Assembly (NCBI GenBank): GCA_932294295.1
Contig: OW028575.1
Location: 36,520,253 to 36,584,252, forward strand
DNA length: 64,000 nucleotides
Direction of reading: 5' to 3'
Source: Alitta virens
Lineage: Eukaryota; Annelida; Polychaeta; Phyllodocida; Nereididae
This document shows positions 19,516 to 31,879 of the stretch, piece by piece. The notes under the pieces were generated by a model. That model made no database searches. It was not told the origin of the DNA and was given only the letters and a program-made list of their open reading frames with translations. Position 1 is the first letter of the stretch. Each line of letters begins with the position of its first letter. A program made the translations under genes and the position numbers.

Positions 19516-21989
19516 TTTCAGAAATGTGAAACTATTTTTTTAGGATTATTGTGGATCTATGGAATACAATGAAATGTGTTTTTGAAATGTGAAACTTAGG
19601 GAGAAACATTAATAAGTAGAGCCTACTGTCAAATGAGAATACAGCAATATGCATCATATATGACCCACAACTCCATAAGGTCACCTGGCTCTGGAAATTT
19701 CTGCAACAATGGTGGCATGAAATATCAATCCTCAATTCTTATAAAATATCAATTAATGAGATTTAGTTGGAGGTAACACAGATGTTTGCAGGGTTTAATT
19801 GAGCACTATTAAAATTCAATATGTTTTTAGTTGCATTGTCATTTTTCATATCTCTGGATCACCTTAACACAATGCAAACATTTTTATATGCTCTTGATCT
19901 AGAAAATTAAAGCAACCCAACAAGCAGGAAGTCATTGGTATATAGTTAGAAAATTGGAAAATAACTATGGGGAGTCAGAGTTACTAATTAAGCATTCCTT
20001 TGATCTGGTCTGGAGTAATCGACAATGACCAGCCACACATGCAGGACTATGGGGGGTGGATGGGGGGGGGGGGAGCATCAGACATTAGAACACTATTTTC
20101 AAGGTCAGTTGTACAATCGTATTTGAAGGACAAGTTAGAAAAAAAATAATGTTCACATGGGGTTGACTTATGAATTCAAATGTCTTTATCTTCTGATGTA
20201 CAATTTAATAAAAATTTCCATGCTCCAATAATGTAAAATAAACCCTAAAAAATGGGAAGTCATGCATTTTACCCCTCCTATTCTGTATTCTGGGCATGGA
20301 GACAAAATTACTACTCTTGTCTCCACATTCTGGGTGACAAGGGGAGTGATAAACTGGAATCTGAGACTGATAACAAACACATGTTGTTGATAAGGGGAAA
20401 ATGCTGCTGACCACCATCCACGGCTGCCCACCCTCTCATATCCATGACGAGGGGCAAGGACCCGCGATGAGCCGCTGCAAGCCGACACCAGCCGCAGATT
20501 AATTATAGCCAATTAGTTAGGAATGTCTATCAGCTGTGCGGGGCCTTTCGCCGCGTTTCGGGGCGTTTTGGGGTGATGTCGGCGAAATATGGACAATTCC
20601 ATATGAGTCATACTGTAATGGTTCTTATCCTTGCTCAACCTAAATGAAACAATAATACTGAGCGGGTTCTTCAAAGTTAGGGAAGTAGAGATATTTCGAT
20701 TGTTTAGCGCCACTCATCCACCAGATCATTGCATTGTCATTCTGGTTATCCTATAGATGTCTTGTGTGTTCACAGACTGAGTTTCTCTAGCATGCACCTT
20801 CTAACAGGCTAACCAATCATGTCCCCTTGGTAACACAAGGTCTTTAGAGTCTCACTGACTACAATACTATTTTCGGAAACATGATATATGTCCACTTGTT
20901 ATATTGCACTTCATATGAAAGGTTTGGAGCAGCACAAAATGGACAGAATATTTCTAACAAGTCAGCTTTCTATTTAATACCCCTCTGTGCCAATAAACTT
21001 AATATTTATTACCAATGGTGATTTTTGCCATCTTGTCATCATGGCTGATTATTATGTTTACAGAGAAGCAACAGAAATTACAATGGAGAATTTAGGCTAC
21101 AGCAAACTTGAAGTTAGTTGTTTTATATAAGTGATTTTTTCTATATTAATGAGCATTTTGGCGACTTTACTGCTGCTTGTTCAATCAGTTTCTACATACT
21201 AAAGCTAATAATATGCAGTCATAAGTTATGTAAGTGTCAGGACCAAGTATGAAAATGACAAGCTGTTGTTCACTACCTGTGGACAAATAATATGATGCTC
21301 CTTCCTGTACCTGTAAATACAAATGAAAACACTCGAATCCATGTCAATCCAGTCAAACATGGCATAGATCTGCACAAAACATATGAAGTGCAAACGAACA
21401 AAAACATCACTACTAATGACTCAATGGTAAAAAAATATGATCAAGCGATAACCTTTTCTTACTTATTACACACATGGCAACAAAACTCAGTATATTACAC
21501 CTCCTAAAACTGCAAGCAGTCTTAATTATTTAAGTCAGAGGATATCCATACTGTGATATCTCAGGAATTCAGACTATATTAATAAGAACATTTACCCTAT
21601 GATAGAACCAAATGTGTAATAAAATATGTATGTGTGCTTTTATGTACATTTTCCTTTTTGTCAACAAAGTATATGACACTTTCATGTGCATCTGGTTATT
21701 GTCAGTCTTCAGAGTACTGATACATTGATGTATTTATACTGGTATTGTAAATATACTGGTTCTAAGTAAATAATTCCTTACTATTCAACGTCTTGTCTAT
21801 ATTTCAAGTAAGCATATCCTCTGTAATGTTTATCAACTAATATGTTCTCTTACTCTCCTTGTTGATTGTACATTATATGGTATATGACAATGGAAATCAG
21901 TATGTTCATTAAATATAATAATGTCATAGCCTCAGGTATCAATAGATCATTGTTCTACCATAAACCATTTATTGCTTGTCATGTATTGT

Positions 21990-21990
<1 letters not shown>

Positions 21991-22035
<45 letters not shown>
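21991..22035. repeat. (AT)n microsatellite
   Basis: About 20 TA dinucleotides, inside the large inverted-repeat element. Confidence 0.97.
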
Positions 22036-22038
<3 letters not shown>

Positions 22039-24273
22039 CATGTTCATTAATTATAATAATGTCATGATACAAGTTCTGTATTTATGGAATAGGTGTTGTA
22101 TGTGCATGGAAGAAGTGAAACAAAATACCTGAAGGCAGCTTTTTGACTATGGTCAGTATTGTAAAAATTTATAAGTTTAATGTATAATTAATTCGAAATG
22201 TAAAGGTAAGTATATTCTCTTCAATTTCCTTGCCACTTGTAGATACTATCACTTCATGGAAGTACTCCTGAGGATGCAGACTCAGTATGTGAATTGCAAA
22301 TCAACATGATCAATAGTTGGATACACATAAAATCATCTGCCAAAAGGACTTCTCGCCCAGGATTAAGATAAACACCACACAATGTAAATGGTATTAACAC
22401 AGCTATTACTTTTTTTCTGTTGTTTCTAATTTATCTAGTATTATATTCCTCTTGTTCTAATATTGGATAAATTCAGGGTAGCCCCTAACACAACCCACTG
22501 AGGTTCTTTGGGGTCCCCTGGCAAGTATATATACTTATAATTTATGCAATAATTTTAAATTTATTATGCCAAAACAAAAAAATCCGTTTATATTCTTATG
22601 TAAAACTGTTAAATGCTAAATAAATCATTTTCAATAAAAAAAAACCATGCTCATACATCATTGAAGTAGTTTCTGAGCAGTGCGCACCAGTAGCTCATTG
22701 CCAAAGGGATAATAACAAGTGGTCTACTAATTTATTTGGTGGTATCCATCACCCTATGCTCCTCCACACTGCTCAAAAAGACAAATTACAAACAGCTAAT
22801 GATGTAACATCATGGCATAAAAATATGATATCCGTACCTGCTTCCAACAATGAAAATATCCCACAGGTAATCTTTACTGGTCAGGCAAAGTGAAAACATG
22901 CCATTGGATATAAACACAATAGGACAATGTCTTGTTGTATGTGTGCATTTTGTGTATTTAGCAAATGTTCTCCTCACAACTACTGGAATTTATCTTGCTT
23001 TGTGACAAGTATCCGCCAATCAAGCACCTTTTGAAAAATTTATCAGACTTGGTTGCTGAATACTAAGAGATCCATTAAACTCAGAGATACTTTTGGAATG
23101 TGTATTCCAGCCTTTCAAGAATGCATCTCTTGTCTACCTAATCATATGCATGAAAACATTTCCTTGAAAGACAATTCAAGTGGTGTGCCCCTGATAGGGA
23201 AGCGGCATTGCAAACCAATCATGCATTTTGGAAGAAATCATGTATTTTGACACAATGATAGACATGGACAAAGGAACATTTGAGATATTGGGGCATTTGA
23301 TACCTTTGTGTGGACCTTTTTCAGTTAGGACACCTTTAATGAGAAAACACACTTGCAAAATCACATATTGATGTATATCATCTGTATTTCATTAGACAAA
23401 GGCATGCAAATAAGCACAATGATACCACTATGGCAGGGGAACATTTTGATATATTTCAGCATTTGATGTCTTGTATTGCTGAGGACTAGACAGCCATTGG
23501 AAAGTAAAAATCACTATTTGAGATATTGACACACATATATTGGTAGAAACATGCCCAGCTACAGGTGTAAATTATGTGCTAAAAGCATCACAATTTATAC
23601 AAAGACAAAAGTGTAAAGGAGGGACATCTTGGGGTATTGGGACATTAGATATCTTTATCTTGTGGTGATTGACATCCATCTAAAGTTGAGCTTCAATTTT
23701 GGAAGCGGTTCGTCACCGGCAGTTATTTAATACATTTGACTGCCTTTTTAACAGTGTAATTACCAGTATTGATACAGTAGAATCTGTGAAATAGCAGATC
23801 TTATAAGTATATTACTTATTACATATTAATGATTTCAGAAAGAAAAAAATGAAAACGTTATGTTTGCAATTTTGAGTGTGACAATATATTGCTGGAATTG
23901 TATTTGCATGATATAGGTATGAAAAAGGGAGCATCTAGGTGAAGAATTAAAATGTTCAGTCTGAAAACCTAACAAATGAAAGCATATGGCCTTCTAGTAC
24001 ATCCAAATTTGGAATATGCCACACACATAGTTCAAATATTTCTTATTGCACTCCAAATTTTTATTCATTGATTACTAAGATAAATGCACTGTATTTAATC
24101 ATGATGCATGTACCTGCCAATTCATCAGTATCTTAGGATTTATGCCACGTAATTTCTGGACACATATCAAACTTCATGCTTTTTGTTAGGTGTGGTCAGG
24201 ATTTGATGTACCATCTACATTCACATCTTCTCTAGAAAATTTGGAACTTTTTTCATGTGTCAAGAGAACACTT

Positions 24274-26110
24274 CATATTCTTTTATATGTCTAACAGAAA
24301 CCAAAAGAAATGAAAAAGACAGTGGTGCTGGTTACAGATCATTAGCATGAGGTTTAATAAGAAAGGCGCATTGCCCAAACCTATGGCACTCACAACACTT
24401 GATGATGGGAACTATGCAAAAGAATAATTCAAGCAATGACTTCCCACAGGAAGGGTGCGTATAATGACCAAATCTCAGTCCGTCAGCAAATAATAATTTC
24501 ATGGCTAAAATAATTTGCATCGTCCTTGTTGCTATGCTCATAATTCAACTTTAAAATTCAGAACATTAATCGAAGTTTCATTTAAGTAAGGTTTTGCTAG
24601 TTACTATAAAATCTGAATCCACTAAGAAATTAATACAGGGTTCCCGCCAGGTTTCTTAAGTGGGAAGGAGGGAGGTACCGTGACAGTGTAAAAATTATAA
24701 CCAACATGTGCGAACTCACCATATTCTTTTATATGTCTAACAGAAACCAAAAGAATGAAAAAGACAGTGGTGCTGGTTACAGATCATTAGTATGAGGTTT
24801 AATAAGAAAGACGCATTGCCCAAACCTGTGGCACTCACAACACTTGATGATGGGAACTATGCAAAGAATAATTCAAGCAATGACTTCCCACAGGAAGGGT
24901 GCGTATAATGACCAAATCTCAGTCCGTCAGCAAATAATAAATTTCTCATGCAAAAGAGGCTCTACATTTAGCAGCAATATTTCCTTTGGACAGCAATTAC
25001 AGAAGGAGTGCTCAAATAGCTTTAGATACTGATCTTGCTTAACTGACAAATAGTAATATAATTGCTCTTGATGCCCTATATTATAAAGGATCCACAACAA
25101 ACAGGATGATTTCCTGGCCAGTTTAGTTTTTGCTGAAGTTATGTAGCCCCTGTATGTCAGCTAACTGACTTAATAAACTGTGCCCATCAATATTAAAGGT
25201 TATGGAATTTTGTTGGCTTTCAAAAACAGATGTGGGAATAGCTTGGCCAAGGCTCTTGAATATGTTAATGACAGCATTCCAGTTGTAAAAGTTTGCTAAT
25301 TTAATGCTGCCATATCATTTGAAAGCAACTGTTTTAATAATTATTCCTATGCTTTTAATGAAACATCATGTGTCCACTGAGTTATACAGCCACTTGTTAG
25401 CCCTAGTGTAGCTGACAGGGAAAAAGCATGTGACACCAACTGCATTGCTGAGTTATTAAATAAATGCAACCCCTATTCTACTTTAGGATTCATGCATAAA
25501 CTAGAAGGAGAGAAATTGTTAAAAAAATGAACCACTTTGGCTTGAGCATGTCACACAAGGTGTGCTCTATTCTTCAGCTAAAAGTAAGTTGTGCTTGCAA
25601 CTTACAAAAAATCCAAAGTAGGATGTCACTTGTTACTTCCCAGTGGTCCTAACAACATATAGTTACTAATGTTAATAATAATTCCAGCTCTACTATACTT
25701 CTAAAGATTCATTTGACAAACATGTATTCATCATGCACCATCCTAGTGTCCGTTACGAAAGGGGAAATGATTCTTGAGGGCAAAGCTGTAAATACGGTCT
25801 TCAGACGTAATCACTACCACTGAAGTTTCTCCGACTGATGCCAGTATCCAAATATCTCAATTCCAGTAGCAGGTATCTACCTCATCCTTGCATATTTCAT
25901 GGCTAAAATAATTCGCATCTTCCTTGTTGCTATGCTCATAATTCAACTTTGAAATTCAGACACATTAATCGAAGTTTCATTTAAGTAAGGTTTTGCTAGT
26001 TACTATAAATCTGAATCCACTAAGACAATTTATACAGGGTTCCCCCCAGGTTTCTTAAGTGGGAAGGAGGGAGGTACCGTGACAGTGTAAAACCTATAAC
26101 CAACATGGGC
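24274..26110. repeat. 446-bp tandem duplication, second copy split by a 0.95-kb insertion
   Basis: Copy 1 is 24274-24719. Copy 2 starts at 24720, runs to about 24945 and resumes at 25894, ending near 26110. The split point is flanked by ATTTC (24941-24945 and 25894-25898), which occurs once in copy 1, so the inserted 24946-25893 looks like a mobile element with a 5-bp duplication. I could not identify a coding region in it. Confidence 0.75.
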
Positions 26111-29100
26111 GAAAACTCACTTCTCAATTTTCAACTTTCTAAAGATAATATGATATTCATATTTTGAAGCTTAGATGGCTGGTTGATATATTTTTAAAGA
26201 TCCTTTGCTGTGCCGGTTTGATACATTTATCACAAATTTAACCCACTAGCTGATTGTGTGCTTGCAATATTTGTCAGAATTGTCAAAGGGATTTTTAATT
26301 CAAGTCCTCACTAATATAAGATATGAAGCGATGCATTATAATCAATATTTTCCATTCCACAGGGCTACCATTGTATGTAAGTTTCATGCTTTTGTCTCAT
26401 GCAGTACAGATAATACGCATCAATAATGTGATTTTGCCCCATTACCCAAAATGTCCCTCTTTTACAGGTCTTTCTTTGTACACATTTTGATGCTTTTAAC
26501 ACATAATTTACACCTGTAGCTGGGCATGGTTCTACCAATATATGTTTGTCAATATCATAAAGTTAATATTAGGAATGCTTCAACCGCCAGGTATCAAACT
26601 CGATGTACACCTCTATCAGCTCCGTCATATTAGAGATGAGGACGGGGCGTGAATTAATGCCCGCAACCGCACTGCAGTTGATTTTATTTTTTGACCCGCA
26701 CCTACCCTGCATCAGAGGAATCCTGTCTGCACCCGCACTGCCCTGCAGAGCCTGACAGTTAAGCCTGCCCGGCCCTGCAGTCATTAAAATGTAGACCCGC
26801 AATCATATCTGATGTCTGAACCAGTATATATTGGTACATGATCTTTGAAAAGTGTAAGCCTATAATTTAAAAATCAAATGCGCATTTCTCGGCAAATAAC
26901 AAATATCCACCAACCTATCTTGTCACTATGCATAATTGTTAATTCCGTGGGAAAGGACTTACACATTTCCCTCTGACAGATCTCACCATACTCATACATC
27001 AGTGAAATTTAATGACAAGTATGAAAATGACAAGCTGTTGTTCACTACCTGTAGACAACTAAACTTTAAAAAACTGCCAATCTGCACTTAATAAATATAT
27101 CAAGTGCCCCAATATCTCAAAATGTTCCTTTTGTCCAAGTCTATCACTGACCAAGTGTCATGATTTCTTTCAAAATGCACAATTGTTATGGGGTTGGGAG
27201 CTATGCCGCAGCACTATGAGACCAGATGCTGAAGACCATGGTGACCTGGATCAGGATTTTTTTAAGAATACTACCCTCCATTTATTACATGTGTAAGAAG
27301 CGGATGGATATATCATATTCCTTCACTACTTAGAACCAGTATATTTACAATACCAGTATGAATACATCAATGTATCAGTACTCTGAAGACTGACAATAAC
27401 CAGATGCACATGAAAGTGTCATATACTTTGTTGACAAAAAGGAAAATGTACATAAAAGCACACATACATATTTTATTGCACATTTGGTTCTATCAAAGGG
27501 AAAATGTTCTTATTAATATAGTCTGAATTCCTCAGATGTCACAGTATGGATATCCTCTGACTTAAATGATTAAGACTGCTTGCAGTTTTAGGAGGTGTAA
27601 TATACTGAGTTTTGTTGCCATGTGTGTAATTAGTAAGAAAAGGTTATCGCTTGATCATATTTTTTTACCCTTGAGTCATTAGTAGTGATGTTTTTGATTG
27701 TTTGCACTTCATATGTTTTGTGCAGATCTATGCCATGTTTGACTGGATTGACATGGATTCATCATACTTGGTCCTGACACTAACATAACTTATGACTGCA
27801 TATTATTAGCTTTAGTATGTAGAAACTGAAAAAGCAGCAGTAAAGTCGCTGTAGCCTAAATTCTCCATTGTAATTTCTGTTGCTTCTCTGTAAACATAAT
27901 AATCAGCCATGATGACAAGATGGCAAAAATCACCATTGGTAATAAATATTAAGTTTATTGGCACAGAGAGGTATTAAATAGAAAGCTGACTTGTTAGAAA
28001 TATTCTGTCCATTTTGTGCTGCTCCAAACCTTTCATATGAAGTGCAATATAACAAGTGGACATATATCATGTTTCCGAAAATAGTATTGTAGTCAGTGAG
28101 ACTCTAAAGACCTTGTGTTACCAAGGGGACATGATTGGTTAGCCTGTTAGAAGGTGCATGCTAGAGAAACTCAGTCTGCGAACACACAAGACATCTATAG
28201 GATAACCAGAATGACAATGCAATGATCTGGTGGATGAGTGGCGCTAAACAATCGAAATATCTCTACTTCCCTAACTTTGAAGAACCCGCTCAGTATTATT
28301 GTTTCATTTAGGTTGAGCAAGGATAAGAACCATTATCTACTAAAAAGGATCTCGTTCTGTTTCACAATAATATTGTAGATCGCCAAATAAGCTTAAGTAT
28401 GTAGAAACTGATTGTACAAGCTGCAGTAAAGTCGCCAAAATGCTCATTAATATAGATAAAATCTCTTATATAAAACAACTAACTTCAAGTTTGCTGTAGC
28501 CTAAATTCTCCATTGTAATTCCTGTTGCTTCTCTGAATATAATAATCAGCCAGATGTGTGGGAGGTACGCTTCTTTTTTAACTAAATTGCAACAAGTGTA
28601 ACAAACACAGGCATCACATAGGGTACAATGTTTCAGACACTGAAATGCCACAAAAGCCTTGATTGCCATTTAACTACATGGATATCCGAGTTACAAATTT
28701 GAAAGCAATGTGTGGTCCTTCTGTCTATCCAATTATCAGATTGTTTTGAAGAGTCTATAAGATTAATGTTTGTTTTAAAGGTCTTTCTCCATTAATTCTC
28801 AATATATTTCAAAAGTATCATTCGATTTTCTGATAGCAGTGCATTTACTGTAACTTGTTCCACCCCGGAGTCACTAACTTACTCTTTAACTACAAAAAAA
28901 TAATTGATTATATGTTGTTCTTGAGTAGAATAAATTAATCTATGTATATTTCAGTTATGCTATCTTTACTTTATACATTTTCAGTTAATGTGAAAATATA
29001 TTTTGATTATTAGTTAGTTAAGAAGTAATATATTAACCTCCCACCTTTGAACTTAGTTGAGCTACCTGGAGCAGGCTTTCATGACTGCCTTCCATGCAAG

Positions 29101-29299
29101 AAACTCAACTCTTTTATATTGTATAGATAGACACAATTTCATTGCATCTGAGAAAATGCCCTATAGCAATTAATGGATGCATGTTGTGTAAATATTGGGG
29201 TAGTATACTGGCATATATCTAGTCGGTCATGCAACCATCCACATTTAAAGATTTGTTCGATTGGAGAACTGCATTTATTCTGTAAAGATAAACACACAC

Positions 29300-29500
29300 C
29301 TGAATACTCTTTCTCTCACTGGGTGAATAATGTATGGCTTTGCATCAGTACTAAGTCCTTCAGTCTTAGCCTTTTTGGTTGGTATATCATCCATGAGTAT
29401 GTTGTAATGTATTTAATCTGTTAGGGTACATATCTATCTACATATAAGTAATTTATTGTCACTGTGGTTGAATACTTCTAGTTCAACCTTTTTATAAGTC
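29300..29500 (-). promoter_or_regulatory. Right-arm TATA box plus first-exon module
   Basis: Mirror image of 15326-15522: TATAAAAAGG around 29496, ATG at 29394-29392 and a donor-like GTGTGT at 29299. The encoded start MDDIPTKKAK differs from the left arm by one residue in the first ten. Confidence 0.45.
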
Positions 29501-29833
29501 AGTCTAAACAATAGTTCAACATATTGTCATACATCTCACGCATAGCATAAGCATTAACAGTCAATAAACTATAGCCTTCGGCTCTATACAACATCACCAC
29601 CTAGTGGCCACTATCCTATACCACTAGCGCCGCCTGTCATCGATCACCAGAAGCACCATTCAACTATAGCCCCGGGTTCAATACAGCCTTATTAACCATT
29701 CCAAGAGGGTCCCTTCGAGGTACGTGCCCCTGCACATAGCCCATCGACGCCTCCTGGCGGTCACCTTTGCTGACCCTAGCACAAGCTACGTCAAGTAGCC
29801 CCGGGGTACGTTTTATAATCGCCCGGTAACTAC

Positions 29834-29841
29834 TCCCGTTA
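29834..29841. other. Target-site duplication TCCCGTTA (right copy)
   Basis: Exact match to 14981-14988, directly after the terminal GCCCGGTAACTAC. Confidence 0.93.
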
Positions 29842-29936
29842 TCATAACATAGTTTTTGTTTATACCTCCTGTTATCTTCTGGTGTGAGATCTTTTGCAAA
29901 CAGTGATAAACTTACGCAATTTGTCACATCCATCAT
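29842..29936 (-). pseudogene. YqaJ exon 1, 5-prime part with start codon
   Basis: ATGATG at 29936-29931 opens MMDVTNCVSLSLFAKDL, then TPEDNRRYKQKL up to the insertion. This continues into 14988-14815. An LTxEDxxRYxxKL pattern near the start is typical of YqaJ transposon proteins. TGACGTCA lies about 75 bp upstream on the minus strand. Confidence 0.75.
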
Positions 29937-30002
29937 GATAAACAAACACAGCTTCAATGGTACGGCCAGCGCGGGTTGATGGCCAGCGGGTCGCACATGC
30001 GC

Positions 30003-30045
30003 GAAATGTGACGTCATTTTGGGAACCCCTAAACTCTCCTATATT
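30003..30045 (-). promoter_or_regulatory. Probable right terminus and promoter of the ISL2EU-like transposon
   Basis: TGACGTCAC (minus strand, 30016-30008) preceded by TATAGGAGAGTTTA (about 30043-30030), mirroring 3112-3137. The outer motif matches at about 11 of 14 positions. Confidence 0.4.
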
Positions 30046-30062
30046 AAAAAAATAAAACAAAA

Positions 30063-31620
30063 AACATAGGTGCATTGCAGCAAAACCCTTGGGCAGCGAT
30101 TCCCACATGGCACCCAGGCGGGCCTAACACTTTCTTTTAGAGAGCAGAATTCCAATACTAATGTACTCACCTCAGAGAAATACATATATTAATACTCTAT
30201 ATGGCCTACTGGTGCCTTTTGCAAAATTTTGGAAAATAAAGAAAAAAAAGGTCCAAATTTTTTCCTCTCCGAAGCAGAACTTTGAAGCTGAGTGTTCGAA
30301 ATAGGCAGTACCCAGTTGTTCGAGACAACAATTTTAAGCTACGGGCGACCAATTATATAATCCAAGTAATTTTTTAACTCATGAGTTTCTCCATTTGTTA
30401 ATAGCATTCGGACAAGTATGAATATTTTAATAGCAATCCATCCTGTTCATATTAAAGCCAAATGAGCATCAAAAGTATTGTATATCCATTTCATGCCATA
30501 TATTTTTTTTGTTAATATGGGCTATTAAGGATTGTACCACTCACCAGTGCAATTTAGCATTATGTAAGCCGTTGTACAAATCCTCATGTACAACACTTAG
30601 CTGTTGTGCTGTGCTAGGATTGGTCGATAGCCAGAAATAGGGCGGGGCCTAAAGCAGCGGCGCCAGCGTCACGCCAGAAATCATATTGTCCCGTGATCGT
30701 AATAGGGATAATATCTGTACAGTAGACATTTTTATTGACATTTGGATGGGGTTCAGTGGTACAAAACAACTACACAATGGTTAGTTACATTGTGAAACAT
30801 GAGATATGTACACCCTCAAATGCTATATACAACATGGCCTATCGGCCCCCTATACAGTGAAATTTTAGTTACCATTGTATAATTGTATAATATATGAAAT
30901 TCAGCAATCGTACTATAACACATCATCGTGTTGAAAAAAAAAATCTTAAAGGTTTTTTTTTGTATGAAATTATATTCAAATTATTTTTCGCACACTTAAC
31001 ACTTTTTGCTTGCAAATGATGGAACAATAGATATATCTACATTATCGAATTCCCTTCAACTCTTCAATAGTTACTAGATTGTTGGTTTGCTGAAATGCAT
31101 CAAATCTATGGTATAATTATTATGAAATTGATAATTATAAACAAAACAAAAAAGAGCGAAATTAAGAAACTAGATGAGAGAGATCTGTGTTGCAGAAAAA
31201 TCGGTAAAGCCATTGGAGAAGGAACTTCAAAGATTTTCCCTATTTTTCCTTATTTTTTTAATAATTCTCTCCAGCTGGTATTTACAGCCGTGAGACCCCC
31301 AAAAGGCACCACTACAATATTTTAGATATATAATGACAGAAATTTAGGCATGTAGGTGCAGTAGTGACAGAGTTCTGCTCCAGAAACGAATATAATTAAT
31401 TTTTTAGTTTTTTTTCTTCAAATTTTGTGAATCATAATAATATGTCAATGTGACTATCAAAAGGCACCACTTCATGTGCAGTATTACTGCACAACATTTC
31501 ATTAGGGTAGGTGCATTAGTTTTAGAATTCTGCTCTGGAAACGAAAGTGTGATGCCCACACACCCTTCAGGACTCCCACCCACCCGCTCGCCCGCCCACC
31601 CACCCACCTGCTCGCCCTTA
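30063..31620. repeat. Foldback family, copy 1
   Basis: The left arm begins near GCATTGCAGCAAAACCC and holds a decayed GAGCAGAACT unit at about 30140. The right arm holds the inverse units at about 31330-31560 and ends in a CCCACC/CGCC-rich stretch (31550-31615). The centre is near 30945 (CTTAAAGG-type palindrome). See copy 2 for the best example. Confidence 0.65.
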
Positions 31621-31800
31621 TATTAACGTGTGGACCCTAGAAATGGTTGCGGCAATATCACGAATCATATCAAGAAACATTATCGTAGTTTCACCATGTA
31701 AATTATATTATACAATGTTGTCTCAACATTTACACAATCTGTTTTGGAACATTTTTGTCAAATATTGTCCCAATCATTGAGTGCGCATATTTTTAAAAAG
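31620..31800. repeat. Dispersed repeat with GTGTGGACCCTAGAAA
   Basis: About 180 bp matching 47920-48085 in direct orientation, including ACAATGTTGTCT..ATTTAC and ATATTGTCCCAAT. A shorter relative is at 46835-46915. Confidence 0.75.
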
Positions 31801-31879
31801 ATTTTTCGTTTGCGTGGTGGTGGTTTACTCTTTGTACACTTGTGAACAAAATGTTGTACTTCTTAGTATTCCTTTCACA

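Larger units (their letters stand above)
17117..20615. mobile_element. 3.5-kb TA-duplicating DNA transposon nested in the left arm
   Basis: Ends are inverted copies beginning CAGTATGACTCATATGGA, extending about 38 bp with few mismatches, flanked by TA (17115-17116 and 20616-20617). The homologous place in the right arm (about 28340-28345) reads straight through with a single TA, an empty site. TA duplication and a CAGT start suggest a Tc1/mariner-like origin. No transposase frame is visible, so it is non-autonomous. It contains a LINE 3-prime end, tetranucleotide microsatellites, a tandem array and a perfect hairpin. Confidence 0.85.
14989..29833. mobile_element. 14.8-kb long-terminal-inverted-repeat element, family unknown
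   Basis: Ends are perfect inverted copies of GTAGTTACCGGGC, flanked by an 8-bp duplication. The outer about 600 bp (14989-15600 against 29833-29224) are inverted copies at roughly 95 percent identity. Further inverted matches link 16541-17116 with 28760-28340, 20618-21790 with 28345-27300, and about 23250-23650 with 27150-26440. The centre lies around 24-26 kb. No transposase was found inside. Eight-bp duplications are known for hAT, P and Merlin-type elements, but these ends match none I recognise. The element appears non-autonomous, or its transposase is unrecognisable. Arm interiors contain direct duplications, an 165-bp indel near 16740-16900 and a 3.5-kb nested transposon. Confidence 0.88.
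9827..29936 (-). pseudogene. YqaJ-type nuclease gene with SWIM and PHD fingers, split by two insertions
   Basis: Second gene of the ISL2EU-like transposon. Exon 1 starts at 29936 (ATGATG), is cut by the 14.8-kb element at 29834/14988 and ends at 14815 with donor GTAAGT. Exon 2 opens at 13879 after TTTTTTTCAG, in matching phase (AA + G, a lysine). It is cut by the second Ty3/Gypsy element at 13700/11117 and ends at 9827. Order: N-terminal domain, SWIM-type zinc finger, YqaJ nuclease core, PHD finger. YqaJ proteins are exonuclease/recombinase-fold nucleases; in ISL2EU elements a YqaJ protein accompanies the transposase. Decay: in-frame TAA at 14978-14976, TGA at 10822-10820 and TGA at 10210-10208, and a one-base frameshift near 11085. 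The inference rests on the removed insertions giving continuous family-like sequence. Confidence 0.82.

Noticed and set aside
26569..26802. 77-codon minus-strand frame rich in Gly, Cys and Arg
   Set aside because: Comes from a short GC-rich repeat-like stretch; no recognised domain and no splice signals that fit.
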